Source of the DNA: Alphaproteobacteria bacterium
GTDB taxonomy: Bacteria; Pseudomonadota; Alphaproteobacteria; Rhodospirillales; WMHbin7
Assembly (NCBI GenBank): GCA_015231795.1
Contig: JADGAX010000005.1
Coordinates: 126,154-190,153, forward strand
Direction of reading: 5' to 3'
Length of the DNA: 64,000 nt
Both the position numbers and the translations under genes were made by a program. Below, piece after piece: positions 28,115-36,911 of the stretch (position 1 is its first letter; every line of letters starts with the position of its first letter). The notes beneath the pieces are model-generated. The model did no database searches. It worked only from the letters and a program-made list of their open reading frames with translations, and had not been told where the DNA came from.

Positions 28115-28483
28115 TTATGCCTTATTGTTTTCGTGCGTCCAGACCCAGGCTTCGCGGCGCTGGTTGGCGGTAAAGAAGCGGATGTTGGACTCGCTAAGCG
28201 CGTTGATGGCGGCGGCCGAGGCGCGCTCCCAGGAACGGTCGCCGATCAGGGCGCAGCGTTCGAAATCGTTCCAATGGCGAATGCCTAAGATGAAATCCAT
28301 CCAGGCGGCCTTGGCCGTCCAGCCTTCGAATTCGGTCATGTCGATCAGGGCGCGCACGCGCCCATGTTCGGCCACCAGCCGATCCAGTTGGGGTCCGAAC
28401 TTGCGGTAGTCCCTGTCGGTCAGTTTGCCGATGGCGCAAACGCTTAAAAAATCGCCCCGGCTTTCGGGTTGAATTTCGAGCAT
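28115..28483 (-). CDS. SpoIIAA-like STAS protein
   Basis: A 122-residue protein of the SpoIIAA-like group: VCAIGKLTDRDYRKFGPQLD, ALIDMTEFEGWTAKAAWMDF, FERCALIGDRSWERAS. These proteins have a CRAL-TRIO/STAS-like fold and no phosphorylatable serine. Ligand unknown. ATG at 28483 (MLEIQPESRG) follows GGAGGG (in its own direction) at a suitable distance. Confidence 0.8.
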   Translation of the reverse strand: MLEIQPESRGDFLSVCAIGKLTDRDYRKFGPQLDRLVAEHGRVRALIDMTEFEGWTAKAAWMDFILGIRHWNDFERCALIGDRSWERASAAAINALSESNIRFFTANQRREAWVWTHENNKA

Positions 28484-28663
28484 GCCGACCCTCCGGGTCG
28501 CAAGAGGCCCACCTCCACAATGGTTAACAATATCATAATTTCGACATTCGGGGGAGTTGCAAAAACCGCATGCCAAGCACAGCCTTGAGCATTCGGCCCA
28601 GTTGGGGCATTCTGACGCCCCGGTTCACGCCCGATTTTGGCAAAAGAAGCAGGTTTTTCAGTC

Positions 28664-30268
28664 ATGTCCGACAAGCGCGTCTATCTGTACGACAGCACCC
28701 TGCGCGACGGCGCGCAAACCCAGGGCGTCGATTTCTCGGTGGCCGACAAGCTGGCCATCGCCGCCGAGCTTGACCGTTTGGGCATCGATTACATCGAGGG
28801 CGGCTGGCCGGGGGCCAATCCAACCGACGATTCCTTCTTTTCCAATCTGCCCGCCCTGTCGCGCGCCCGCTTCACCTCGTTCGGCATGACAAGGCGCCAG
28901 GGCCGCTCGGCCGAGAACGATCCCGGCTTTCAGGCCCTGTTCGCGCCCGGCGTCAGGGCCGTCACCATGGTCGGCAAAAGCTGGGATTTCCAGGTCGAGG
29001 TGGCGCTGGGCATCGAGCTGGCCGAAAACATCCGCATGATTTCGGAATCGATCGCCTACGCCAAGACCCGCGTGGATGAAGCGATCTTCGACGCCGAACA
29101 TTTCTTCGACGGCTTCAAGGCCAATCCCGATTACGCGCTGTCTTGCATCGAGGCCGCCTATAAGGCGGGGGCACGCTGGGTGGTGCTGTGCGACACCAAC
29201 GGCGGCGCGTTGCCGCACGAGATCGAAGAGATCGTAACCAAGGTCACGGCCCGCGTGCCGGGCACGCATCTGGGCATTCATTGCCACAATGACAGCGACA
29301 ATGCGGTGGCTAATTCGCTGGCCGCGGTACGGGCCGGGGCGCGCCAGGTGCAGGGCACGCTGAACGGGCTGGGCGAGCGCTGCGGCAACGCCAATCTCAT
29401 CAGCATCGCCGCCAATCTGGTGCTGAAGATGGGCTATGAAACCAACATCACGCCCTCGGACATGACCAAGCTGAAACATGTCAGCCGGGTGCTGGACGAG
29501 CGCCTCAACCGCGCTCCCGACAGGCGAGCGCCCTATGTGGGGGCCAGCGCCTTCGCGCACAAGGGCGGGCTGCATGTCTCGGCGGTCGAGAAGGATCCGC
29601 GCTGCTACGAGCACATCTCGCCGGAACTGGTGGGCAATCACCGCCATGTCGTGGTGTCGAATCAGGCCGGGCGTTCGAACATTCTGGCCACGCTGCGCGA
29701 CCTGGGGGTCGATGTCGACAGCCGCGACCCCAAAGTGTCGCGCATGCTAGAAGAGGTCAAGCAGCGCGAGCATGACGGCTATGCCTATGACGGCGCGGAA
29801 GCCAGCCTGGAATTGCTGGTGCGCCGCTTCTTCGGCCAGGTGCCGACCTTCTTCGATCTAAAAAGCTTTCGCGTCATCACAAGGCGCGAATGGCAAGGCG
29901 ACGGCAGCTTCGCCCTGGTCAGCGAGGCCACGGTCAAGGGCCAGGTGCGCCACGAAGACGCGATGGAAGTGGCGGAGGGCAATGGCCCGGTCAATGCGCT
30001 GGATGCGGCGCTGCGCAAGTTGCTGCGCCCCTACACGGGTTATCTGGAAGATTTGAAGCTGGTCGATTACAAGGTGCGCATCTTCACGCCAGGGGCCGGC
30101 CCCGGCGACGGCACCGACGCGGTCACCCGCGTCATGATCGAAAGCACCGACAAAAGCGGGCGGCGCTGGTCGACGGTGGGCGTCTCCACCAACGTGGTCG
30201 ACGCCTCGTTCGATGCGCTTTCCGACAGCATCACCTATAAATTGCTGCGCGACGGCGCCCAACCGTGA
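28664..30268 (+). CDS. cimA: Citramalate synthase
   Basis: A 534-residue enzyme condensing pyruvate and acetyl-CoA to (R)-citramalate, a threonine-independent route to isoleucine. The HMGL-like barrel has VYLYDSTLRDGAQTQGVDFS, GGWPGANPTDDSFF, CDTNGGALPHE and HCHNDSDNAVANS (metal site). A LeuA-type allosteric dimer domain covers the last ~130 residues. ATG at 28664 fits the family; a TTG 27 bp earlier is possible. The stop overlaps the next start (GTGA). Confidence 0.95.
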   Translation: MSDKRVYLYDSTLRDGAQTQGVDFSVADKLAIAAELDRLGIDYIEGGWPGANPTDDSFFSNLPALSRARFTSFGMTRRQGRSAENDPGFQALFAPGVRAVTMVGKSWDFQVEVALGIELAENIRMISESIAYAKTRVDEAIFDAEHFFDGFKANPDYALSCIEAAYKAGARWVVLCDTNGGALPHEIEEIVTKVTARVPGTHLGIHCHNDSDNAVANSLAAVRAGARQVQGTLNGLGERCGNANLISIAANLVLKMGYETNITPSDMTKLKHVSRVLDERLNRAPDRRAPYVGASAFAHKGGLHVSAVEKDPRCYEHISPELVGNHRHVVVSNQAGRSNILATLRDLGVDVDSRDPKVSRMLEEVKQREHDGYAYDGAEASLELLVRRFFGQVPTFFDLKSFRVITRREWQGDGSFALVSEATVKGQVRHEDAMEVAEGNGPVNALDAALRKLLRPYTGYLEDLKLVDYKVRIFTPGAGPGDGTDAVTRVMIESTDKSGRRWSTVGVSTNVVDASFDALSDSITYKLLRDGAQP

Positions 30269-31053
30269 GCAAGGCCTCGGGCACCGATTCGTCCCTACAG
30301 GCCGCCCCCGATCCGCTGGCCCCCGCCGTCATTCTCGTGTCGCCGCAATTGGCGATGAATATCGGCACCACCGCCAGGGCGATGGCCAATTGTGGGCTGC
30401 ACGATTTGCGCATCGTCAATCCCAAGCCGAAATGGCCCAATGAATTGTCGCGCCGCGCCTCGTCGGGGGCGGACGAAATTTTAGCGGCGGCGCGCATCTG
30501 CGCCTCCACCAGCGAGGCGATCGCTGATCTCAACCGCGTTTACGCCACCACGGGCCGAACTAGGCGCATGACCAAGCGCATCGTCACCCCGAGGGCAGCG
30601 GCGCTGGAAGCCCGCGAGGCGCATGGCAAGGGCGAACGCGTGGGCTTTCTGTTCGGACCTGAACGCACCGGCCTTGAGAATGACGATCTGGCCCTGGCCG
30701 ACGCCCTGATCTCGGTGCCGCTGAACCCCGCCTTCGCCTCGCTCAATCTGGCGCAATCGGTGCTGCTGATCGGCTATGAATGGTTCCAGGCGGGCGACGA
30801 GACGCCGGACAGCCGCTTGGCTTCGGGCGACGCGAAACCGGCCAGCAAACAAGAGCTGGAAAATTTCTTCCTGCATCTGGAACGCGAACTGGACGAATGC
30901 GGCTTCCTGCGCGTGGCCGACAAGCGCCCGACCATGGTGCGCAACATCCGCAACATCTTCCAGCGAGCCGGCATGACCGAGCAGGAAGTGCGCACCCTGC
31001 ACGGCGTGGTGGCCGAATTGGTGCGCGTCCCGAGAAACGGGGTCAAGCCTTAA
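30265..31053 (+). CDS. TrmJ-like tRNA/rRNA methyltransferase (SPOUT)
   Basis: A 262-residue SpoU-family methyltransferase, probably making 2'-O-methyl at position 32 of tRNA (TrmJ). Motif 1: ILVSPQLAMNIGTTARAMAN; motif 2: VGFLFGPERTGLENDDLALA; motif 3: VPLNPAFASLNLAQSVLLIG. A helical C-terminal extension ends with a HepT-like ELENFFLHLERELDECGF. GTG start overlaps the cimA stop. Its 3' end overlaps the convergent EAL gene by 4 bp. Confidence 0.92.
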   Translation: MSKASGTDSSLQAAPDPLAPAVILVSPQLAMNIGTTARAMANCGLHDLRIVNPKPKWPNELSRRASSGADEILAAARICASTSEAIADLNRVYATTGRTRRMTKRIVTPRAAALEAREAHGKGERVGFLFGPERTGLENDDLALADALISVPLNPAFASLNLAQSVLLIGYEWFQAGDETPDSRLASGDAKPASKQELENFFLHLERELDECGFLRVADKRPTMVRNIRNIFQRAGMTEQEVRTLHGVVAELVRVPRNGVKP

Positions 31054-33515
31054 ACGGCGGCGCCGATGGATTTCAAAAGACCAGGGCCGGGCGGGGCGAG
31101 CAGCATTTCCACGATCCGTTCCGGGGCCACCGGCGGGCTGACCAGATAGCCCTGGATTTCATCGCATTCCAGATCGTTCAGCACCGAAAGCTGCTCGGTG
31201 GTTTCAACGCCTTCGGCCACGATGCGCCTGCGCAGCGAATGGCCCATGGTGATGATGGTGCGCACGATTTCGGCGTCGTCGCTGTCGGCGATCAGGTCTT
31301 TGACGAAGGAGCGATCGATCTTGATGGTGTCGAGCGGGAAGCGCTTAAGATAGCTGAGCGAGGAATAGCCGGTTCCGAAATCGTCCATGGCCAGCGGGAT
31401 GCCCATGGCGGCCAGATCCTTCAGCAACTGCGAAGCCAGATCGGCATCGCCCATGATCAGGCTTTCGGTGATCTCGATCTCGATACAGGTCGGGCAAGCG
31501 CCGGTCTTCTTCAAGATGCCTTCCACCATTTCGGCCAGGCCGGGGCGAATTTGTCTGGCCGACAGATTGACCGCGATCTTCATGTCCTTAAAGCCCGCAT
31601 CGGCCCAGGCGCGCTGCTGGCGGCAGGCGGTTTCGATGACCCATTCGCCCACTTCGACGATCAGGCCGGTCTCTTCCAGCACGGGGACGAAACGCACCGG
31701 CGAGACGAAGCCCAGCCAGGGATTGCGCCAGCGCAGCAAGGCTTCGACGCCATGGATCATGCCAGACGACATGTCCAGCTTGGGCTGATAAAGCAGGTGG
31801 AATTCGCCGCGATCCAGCGCCTTGACCAGATTGGTCTTGATGGCTAGGCGCTCGTTGAAGGCGTCGGTGATGTCAGGCGTGAAGAAGGCGTAATTGGCCT
31901 TGGCCTGTTCCTTGGCCTTGGTCTTGGCCGCCGTGGCGTTCTTCAGCAGCGCTTGCGGACTGTCGGAAGCGTCGGGAAACAAGGTGATGCCGATGTTCGA
32001 GGTGACGAAGGCCTCGTAGCCTTCCAGATCGAAGGGAACGCGCATCGCCTCGATGATGGTTTCGGCCTGGCTGATCACTTCCTGCTCGGACGCGATGTCG
32101 GGCATCAGCACGGCGAATTCGTCGCCGCCCAGGCGGGCCAGCGTGTCGGTGTCGCGCGAGACATGCACCAGCCGCCGGCTGGCTTCGCGCAGCAGAAAAT
32201 CGCCGATGTCATGGCCCAGCGTGTCGTTGACCAGCTTGAATCCGTCGAGATCCAAGAAGAGCAAGGCGCCCCGGCGGCTGCGGTCGTGCGCGCTTTCGAC
32301 CGCCAGGCTCAGGCGCTCCAGGAACAGCATGCGATTGGGCAGTTCGGTCAGCATGTCGTGCGTGGCTTGGTAGAGAATGCGTTCCTCGTCCAAGCGCCTA
32401 CGCGTGATGTCGCTGAACACCATCACATATTGCAAGGCCATGCCCTGCTCGTCCTTGATCGACGAGATCGACAGGCGCTGGGCGTAGCGTTCGCCCGATT
32501 TCTTCTTGTCCCACAGTTCGCCTTCCCAGACGCCGCTGCGCATCAGGGATTCCCACAAGAGCAGGTAGAAACGTTCGTCTTGGAAGGGCGAGCTTAGGAA
32601 AGGCGGCTTCTGGCCCACGATCTCGTCGGCCGAAAAGCCGGTGATCGAACTGACGGCGCTGTTGACGACCGTCACATTGAAATCGTCGTCGGTCACCATG
32701 ATGCCTTCGGCGGCCGTTTCGAACACAGCGGCCGACAGGCGCAAGCGTTCTTCGGCCTTCACGCGGTCCGAAATGTCGCGGATGACGCCGATGAACAGCT
32801 GTTCCTTGCTCTGGCGCAGTTCGGTGACGTGAATTTCAATGGGAAAGACCGTGCCGTCGCGTCGGCGCCCCGGCAGTTCGCGGCTGACATTCATGATCCA
32901 GGTCTTGCCGCCCTTGGCGTAACGCTGCATGTAGGCGGCATGTTCGGTGGCGTAGGGTTCCGGCATCAGACGCGACACCGGCTGGCCGATGATTTCCTCG
33001 GGCATGTAGCCGAAGATGCGGCAGGCCGCGGTGTTGAAGGATTGGATGCGCCCGTCGGTGGAAATGGTGATGATGGCTTCGATCACCGCATCCAGAATGC
33101 CCGCCAGCTTGGCCTCGCGCTCGCGCAGCGCCTCGGCCGAGCGCTTGCTTTGCGTGATGTCCCTGGCTTCCATCATGAAGCCGCCGGTTACGTCGCCCAG
33201 CTTGCGCACGGTCAGATCGACATCCAGTTCGCCGCCGCCCGGGCGCATCAGCTTGATGGTGACCGACCCCTGTTCGTCGGCCAACAGGCCCAACCCTTCC
33301 TCGGTCATCAGTTCGGCATAATCGGGATGGGCCAGCTCTGCGACCTGCCTGCCGATCAGGGGGGCAGGGCCGTCGAAACCCAGCAAACGAGCGCCCGAGA
33401 CGTTGGCGTAAACCAGCCTGCCATCCTGCACGATGGCAATCAGATCGCTGACCAATTCGACCAAGCGAAGACCCCAAGTGCCTGCGGCGTTCGCGTCGTT
33501 GCGGGACTGGCTCAT
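31050..33515 (-). CDS. PAS-PAS-PAS-GGDEF-EAL cyclic di-GMP protein
   Basis: An 821-residue soluble protein. Three PAS-type sensor domains span about residues 20-400 (for example LVYANVSGARLLGF; RIQSFNTAACRIFGYMPEEI; VVNSAVSSITGFSADEIVGQ). The GGDEF domain follows, with ARLGGDEFAVLMPD near residue 462, and then an EAL domain with HGVEALLRWRNP near 590, LAMDDFGTGYSSLSYLKRFP and KIDRSFVKDL. Both active motifs look intact, so it may synthesise and degrade c-di-GMP. ATG at 33515 preferred. Confidence 0.94.
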   Translation of the reverse strand: MSQSRNDANAAGTWGLRLVELVSDLIAIVQDGRLVYANVSGARLLGFDGPAPLIGRQVAELAHPDYAELMTEEGLGLLADEQGSVTIKLMRPGGGELDVDLTVRKLGDVTGGFMMEARDITQSKRSAEALREREAKLAGILDAVIEAIITISTDGRIQSFNTAACRIFGYMPEEIIGQPVSRLMPEPYATEHAAYMQRYAKGGKTWIMNVSRELPGRRRDGTVFPIEIHVTELRQSKEQLFIGVIRDISDRVKAEERLRLSAAVFETAAEGIMVTDDDFNVTVVNSAVSSITGFSADEIVGQKPPFLSSPFQDERFYLLLWESLMRSGVWEGELWDKKKSGERYAQRLSISSIKDEQGMALQYVMVFSDITRRRLDEERILYQATHDMLTELPNRMLFLERLSLAVESAHDRSRRGALLFLDLDGFKLVNDTLGHDIGDFLLREASRRLVHVSRDTDTLARLGGDEFAVLMPDIASEQEVISQAETIIEAMRVPFDLEGYEAFVTSNIGITLFPDASDSPQALLKNATAAKTKAKEQAKANYAFFTPDITDAFNERLAIKTNLVKALDRGEFHLLYQPKLDMSSGMIHGVEALLRWRNPWLGFVSPVRFVPVLEETGLIVEVGEWVIETACRQQRAWADAGFKDMKIAVNLSARQIRPGLAEMVEGILKKTGACPTCIEIEITESLIMGDADLASQLLKDLAAMGIPLAMDDFGTGYSSLSYLKRFPLDTIKIDRSFVKDLIADSDDAEIVRTIITMGHSLRRRIVAEGVETTEQLSVLNDLECDEIQGYLVSPPVAPERIVEMLLAPPGPGLLKSIGAAV

Positions 33516-33685
33516 CGGTTGTCGCCCAAAACAGCACAGGTTCTGCCCCATGCATGCCTGCTAGGAGCTGGAAAAGTTACAGGTTTGGACCTACCCTAAC
33601 TGACTCTGTGGATTTTGTTGACCGTTTTCTGACCGTACAGGTCTACAAATTGGCTAGGTATTATAACCTTGGCCAAAGTGTAAAA

Positions 33686-33760
33686 TGGTGGGCGCTACAA
33701 GGATCGAACTTGTGACCCCTTCCATGTCAAGGAAGTGCTCTACCGCTGAGCTAAGCGCCC
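33686..33760 (-). tRNA. tRNA-Val (anticodon GAC)
   Basis: A 75-nt cloverleaf including an encoded CCA. Acceptor stem GGGCGCT with AGCGCCC, D-loop AGCTCAGCGGTAGAGC, anticodon arm CTTCC-TTGACAT-GGAAG (GAC), T-loop GTTCGATCC. Its 3' end points left, away from the phage cluster, so it does not look like the cluster's attachment site. Confidence 0.95.
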
Positions 33761-33869
33761 TGATTCGCAAAAGGAACCGGCTGGCGGTCCCGCGAAGGGG
33801 CCTTTTAACCGCATGATGGCCGCTTGGCAAGGGGTTTCTGACCGGCTGCAGCAGGAGGAGGGAAGCGCC

Positions 33870-34536
33870 CCTGCCCCGCCTGTGCTAGGCTGTCCCGGCG
33901 ACCATCCAAGTCCCTGGGGTAAAGGACATGCGCTTAACCGTTCTGACGCTGATCGCTTTGCTGTGCCTCGCCCTTGCCAAGTCGGCATCGGCCTGGGAAG
34001 ACGTCAATCCCAAACAAATCCGCGTCATCACGCCGACGACAGCCACCTCCGACTGCATCGACCGCCCCAAAAGCCCCGTCTGCGCGGTCGAAACCTTCCT
34101 GGCCTGCACCAGCCGGATCGACAAGGCGATGTGCGCCAGGGCGGGGCACCCCGATTTTCATTACCAGGACCAGCCGGAGGAAAAATTCCGCTACCGGATC
34201 TTGTCGGTCAAGGTCCTGACCAAGAAGGACATCCCCAAATGGCATTGGGAAAAGCCGGACGGCCTCCGCCCGGACGATGTGGAAGTGGTCGTCCAGAATC
34301 TGGACGAGCATTACTCCTCTTTCTGCCCCAAAAGCGGCTGCAAGTATACATACTATGTCAAACCAGATGGCATCGATTGGCGCGTCGTAAGTTGGTTTGC
34401 CTGGGACGTAGACTGACAGCGCGCCAATCCTACTACCATTTTGATACTTTCCCGGTTGGATCGATAAAAACGCCATCTTTCTTGACGTCGATATGGACAT
34501 GGCTGGTCATCCCATTGGGATAGACCTTCGACATTC
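33870..34536. repeat. Direct duplication, left copy
   Basis: Nearly identical over most of its length to 34869-35535, at an offset of 999 bp. It carries a secreted-protein gene with its leader and the C-terminal end of the M23 peptidase gene. The 333 bp between the copies are gene fragments. Confidence 0.9.
33928..34416 (+). CDS. Secreted cysteine-containing protein, copy 1
   Basis: A 162-residue protein with a signal peptide (LTLIALLCLALAKSASA). The mature part has six or seven cysteines in pairs (DCIDRPKSPVC, FLACTSRIDKAMC, FCPKSGC), suggesting disulphides in the periplasm or outside. I do not recognise a family. Copy 2 at 34927-35415 is nearly identical up to about residue 95 and then diverges at scattered positions. 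It sits beside the phage lysis end, so it may be a cargo gene. Confidence 0.75.
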   Translation: MRLTVLTLIALLCLALAKSASAWEDVNPKQIRVITPTTATSDCIDRPKSPVCAVETFLACTSRIDKAMCARAGHPDFHYQDQPEEKFRYRILSVKVLTKKDIPKWHWEKPDGLRPDDVEVVVQNLDEHYSSFCPKSGCKYTYYVKPDGIDWRVVSWFAWDVD

Positions 34537-34538
34537 CG
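34433..34538 (-). pseudogene. C-terminal fragment of an M23 peptidase gene
   Basis: The minus-strand frame reads MTSHVHIDVKKDGVFIDPTG followed by KVSKW, matching the end of the peptidase encoded at 35432-36178 (MTNHVHVDVQKGGVFIDPTG). Only about 35 codons remain; it was copied along with the secreted-protein gene. Confidence 0.85.
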
Positions 34539-34748
34539 GACGACAATCTTGCCTTCCGCTGCCTTTACTATGCGCTTCCAAATGAAGTGTGGCGGATTGC
34601 GGTCGCGCATGACTTCAAAAAGGCGCTGTTCCAAGATCAACGCAAGCCGACCGAGGACGATGACATCGCACTCGGTCGGTTGCTCGGCTACAGCGAAGAC
34701 GACATCCAAGCGTTTCTTCGCCATACCCGCGCGGCAAAGGCCGGCTAA
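34524..34748 (+). pseudogene. 3' fragment of an unidentified gene
   Basis: An open frame without a start codon: TFDIPDDNLAFRCLYYALPN...HDFKKALFQDQRKPTEDDDI...LGRLLGYSEDDIQAFLRHTR, ending at TAA. Codon use is gene-like, and the sharp left border coincides with the end of the duplicated segment. It is probably the tail of a gene cut by the rearrangement. I cannot name the family. Confidence 0.55.
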
Positions 34749-34868
34749 CGAAGTCCCTTTTTCCAGCAGTCCGAGCAGAGATTTGGCAGGGGCGCATACT
34801 GTCCATCTCTCCACACTCCAGCGCCTTGTAAATATCATGCCGTCCCACTTTCGACACCGGGTCGAAAT

Positions 34869-35535
34869 CCTGCCCCGCCTGTGCTAGGCTGCCCCAGCGA
34901 CCATCCAAGTCCCTGGGGTAAAGGACATGCGCTTAACCGCTCTGACGCTGATCGCTTTGCTGTGCCTCGCCCTTGCCAAGTCGGCATCGGCCTGGGAAGA
35001 CGTCAATCCCAAACAAATCCGCGTCATCACGCCGACGACAGCCACCTCCGACTGCATCGACCGCCCCAAAAGCCCCGTCTGCGCGGTCGAAACCTTCCTG
35101 GCCTGCACCAGCCGGATCGACAAGGCGATGTGCGCCAGGGCGGGGCACCCCGATTTTCATTACCAGGACCAGCCGGAGGAAAAATTCCGCTACCGGATTC
35201 TGTCGGTGAAAATCCTGACCAGGAAGGACATCCTCAAGGAAGACTGGGAAAAGCCGGACGGCCTCCGCCCGGACGACGTGAAAGTTGTTGTCCAGAATCT
35301 TGACGCTCATTACTCCTCTTTCTGCCCCAAAAGCGGTTGCCCAACAAGTTACTGGGTAAAGCCGGATGGCATCGATTGGCGCGTCGTCGATTGGGCTGCT
35401 TGGTATGTAGACTGACAACGTGCCAATCCTACTACCATTTTGATACTTTCCCGGTTGGATCGATAAAGACGCCACCCTTTTGGACATCGACATGGACGTG
35501 ATTGGTCATCTTTTTTATATAGACCGTTGACAAGT
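34869..35535. repeat. Direct duplication, right copy
   Basis: Right copy of the 999-bp-offset repeat. Its right end lies inside the intact M23 peptidase gene, which shows that the left copy arose from this side. Confidence 0.9.
34927..35415 (+). CDS. Secreted cysteine-containing protein, copy 2
   Basis: A 162-residue paralogue of the protein at 33928-34416 with the same signal peptide. It differs mainly in the last third (KILTRKDILKEDWEKPDG; SGCPTSYWVKPDGIDWRVVD). The two remaining open after duplication suggests both may be functional. Convergent with the M23 peptidase gene, 16 bp apart. Confidence 0.75.
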   Translation: MRLTALTLIALLCLALAKSASAWEDVNPKQIRVITPTTATSDCIDRPKSPVCAVETFLACTSRIDKAMCARAGHPDFHYQDQPEEKFRYRILSVKILTRKDILKEDWEKPDGLRPDDVKVVVQNLDAHYSSFCPKSGCPTSYWVKPDGIDWRVVDWAAWYVD

Positions 35536-36178
35536 CCTGCGCCTCGCCGATGGCCTGCCCGGCCCGAACCTTTTGCCCCGGTTTCAAATCGACGGCATCG
35601 GGATCGACATACAAAAGCCGCACACGATGACCTTCCTCGGTGATGATGCCGACACCCTTTAGCTTGCCTCGCTTTTTAGCATCGTCGGGGTAGGGTTCGA
35701 TCCATTCGCCGTTATTCACCCGCCCGGTCGGATCGGGCTTGCGCACTTCCACCTTGCCATCCACTGGGCTGAAGACGGGTTCCCCCGGCTTGGCGACGAT
35801 ATCGACACCTTTATGCGACCGTTTCTTTTCTCCTTCGTCTCGGTTGGCGCCAAATACTCCGTCACCCATCCCATCATCTCCTCGAATCTTCGGATAGGCC
35901 ACGGGTGGCTGCATTTTGGGCAATTCCGCTTTCGAGACGGACGGCGCGTTCTGCCCCGACCCGCCAGCGCCGCGCTGATGCTCGGCGACATCGACCACTT
36001 GGCCGTTCCTGACCTGCTGATAGGCCTGCACGTGAACAAGGCCTGGGCCGCCAGCCATTTCGCCGCCGCCATCATAAGACTTGCGAAATTCGTCCGTGAC
36101 GTAATCGTAATAGGCCTTGTCCGTCCAATAGCGCTTGTCGGCCACCAGTGCCTGAAGCTCTTCTCTTGATCTCGACAT
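35432..36178 (-). CDS. Phage M23-like peptidase with N-terminal YW module
   Basis: A 248-residue protein. Residues 1-40 (REELQALVADKRYWTDKAYY...FRKSYD) form a short module also found in two other cluster proteins. The C-terminal domain is a LytM/M23 fold with HKGVD (zinc His and Asp), FSPVDGKVEV, LKPGQKVRAGQAIGEAQDLS and HVHVD (HxH), so the zinc site looks complete. It probably cuts peptidoglycan cross-bridges. ATG at 36178 is well placed after AAGGAG; a long frame upstream is spurious. Confidence 0.85.
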   Translation of the reverse strand: MSRSREELQALVADKRYWTDKAYYDYVTDEFRKSYDGGGEMAGGPGLVHVQAYQQVRNGQVVDVAEHQRGAGGSGQNAPSVSKAELPKMQPPVAYPKIRGDDGMGDGVFGANRDEGEKKRSHKGVDIVAKPGEPVFSPVDGKVEVRKPDPTGRVNNGEWIEPYPDDAKKRGKLKGVGIITEEGHRVRLLYVDPDAVDLKPGQKVRAGQAIGEAQDLSTVYIKKMTNHVHVDVQKGGVFIDPTGKVSKW

Positions 36179-36189
36179 TCTCATTCTCC

Positions 36190-36615
36190 TTATCCGATAT
36201 CCTTGTAGAAAACATGCCGTCCCACTTTCGCCACCGGCTCGCGGCTCTTGGCCCAGGGCGGCGACAATCCGTCGACATGGTAATGGGTGGCCCCCGAGAC
36301 AGAATCCTCCAGCTCTCCGTCCACCGCCTGGCGGGCGATGCGCAGGCACTGATCGAAGATTTTGTTGCCGACCCCGACCGCCTCCAGCTTGGCGCGGTTG
36401 GGATCGTTGGCGTTCCAGCAACTGAATTGCCAGGGCTTCAGGCATACCGACACGACATCATTGCCCCACCAGTAGCGCCCGCCCTTCTGTCTGGCGTAGG
36501 CGATGCGGTTCAACACCACCGAAGCCACCGCTTCGCGCCCCGCCTTCGTCTCGCCCCTGGCTTCGCCCCACAGGGTGCGGGCCAGAATGTCGATGGGATC
36601 GAAAGGCGCGCTCAT
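36190..36615 (-). CDS. Cell-wall hydrolase, SleB-like
   Basis: A 141-residue hydrolase of the SleB/CwlJ group: ILARTLWGEARGETKAGREA with VASVVLNRI (catalytic Glu in WGEARGE), CLKPWQFSCWNANDPNR, GATHYHVDGLSPPWAK. It is the likely endolysin (transglycosylase-type) of the cluster. Start overlaps the stop of the upstream TM gene (ATGA). Confidence 0.9.
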   Translation of the reverse strand: MSAPFDPIDILARTLWGEARGETKAGREAVASVVLNRIAYARQKGGRYWWGNDVVSVCLKPWQFSCWNANDPNRAKLEAVGVGNKIFDQCLRIARQAVDGELEDSVSGATHYHVDGLSPPWAKSREPVAKVGRHVFYKDIG

Positions 36616-36902
36616 GGGCGGCCGCCGTTCACGCCGTCCAGCTTGGCTTCGATGCGCACCAGATGCTCGGTCAGCCTGCGCTCGATGTCCTTGATATAGC
36701 CGATCGAAGCGTAAGACTTCGCCACTTCCAACTTGTAAGCGCTTAGGGCCTCGCGCAGATTGGCGAATGCCTCGTGCGCGGTTTCGCGCTCGCGGTCCAT
36801 CGCTTCTTCCAGGTCGCGCCTTGTCTTCCAGATCAGCCAGAACAGCCCAGCCAGAACAGGCAATTCGACCGCGCCGATCCACCACAGAAAATCCATCGTC
36901 AT
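36612..36902 (-). CDS. Phage single-TM coiled-coil protein
   Basis: A 96-residue protein: one hydrophobic segment (WWIGAVELPVLAGLFWLIW) and then a long amphipathic helix with heptads up to LTEHLVRIEAKLDGVNGG. This resembles the DUF2730-like or spanin-like accessory proteins of phage lysis regions. Role not established. Lies between the terminase and endolysin genes. Confidence 0.7.
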   Translation of the reverse strand: MTMDFLWWIGAVELPVLAGLFWLIWKTRRDLEEAMDRERETAHEAFANLREALSAYKLEVAKSYASIGYIKDIERRLTEHLVRIEAKLDGVNGGRP

Positions 36903-36911
36903 CTTGTCCTC

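Larger units (their letters stand above)
34417..34926. other. Gene-poor junction made of fragments
   Basis: This 510-bp stretch between the two duplicated genes holds three remnants: the M23 tail (34433-34538, minus), the unknown 3' fragment (34524-34748, plus), and at about 34797-34868 on the minus strand a piece reading DFDPVSKVGRHDIYKALE. The last matches the C-terminus of the SleB-like hydrolase at 36190-36615 (EPVAKVGRHVFYKDIG). From 34869 the second duplication copy begins. No intact gene is visible. Confidence 0.75.

Noticed and set aside
33686-33760. tRNA-Val as the integration site of the phage cluster
   Set aside because: The tRNA 3' end points away from the cluster, no repeat of it was found near 50.7-51.5 kb, and no integrase is present.
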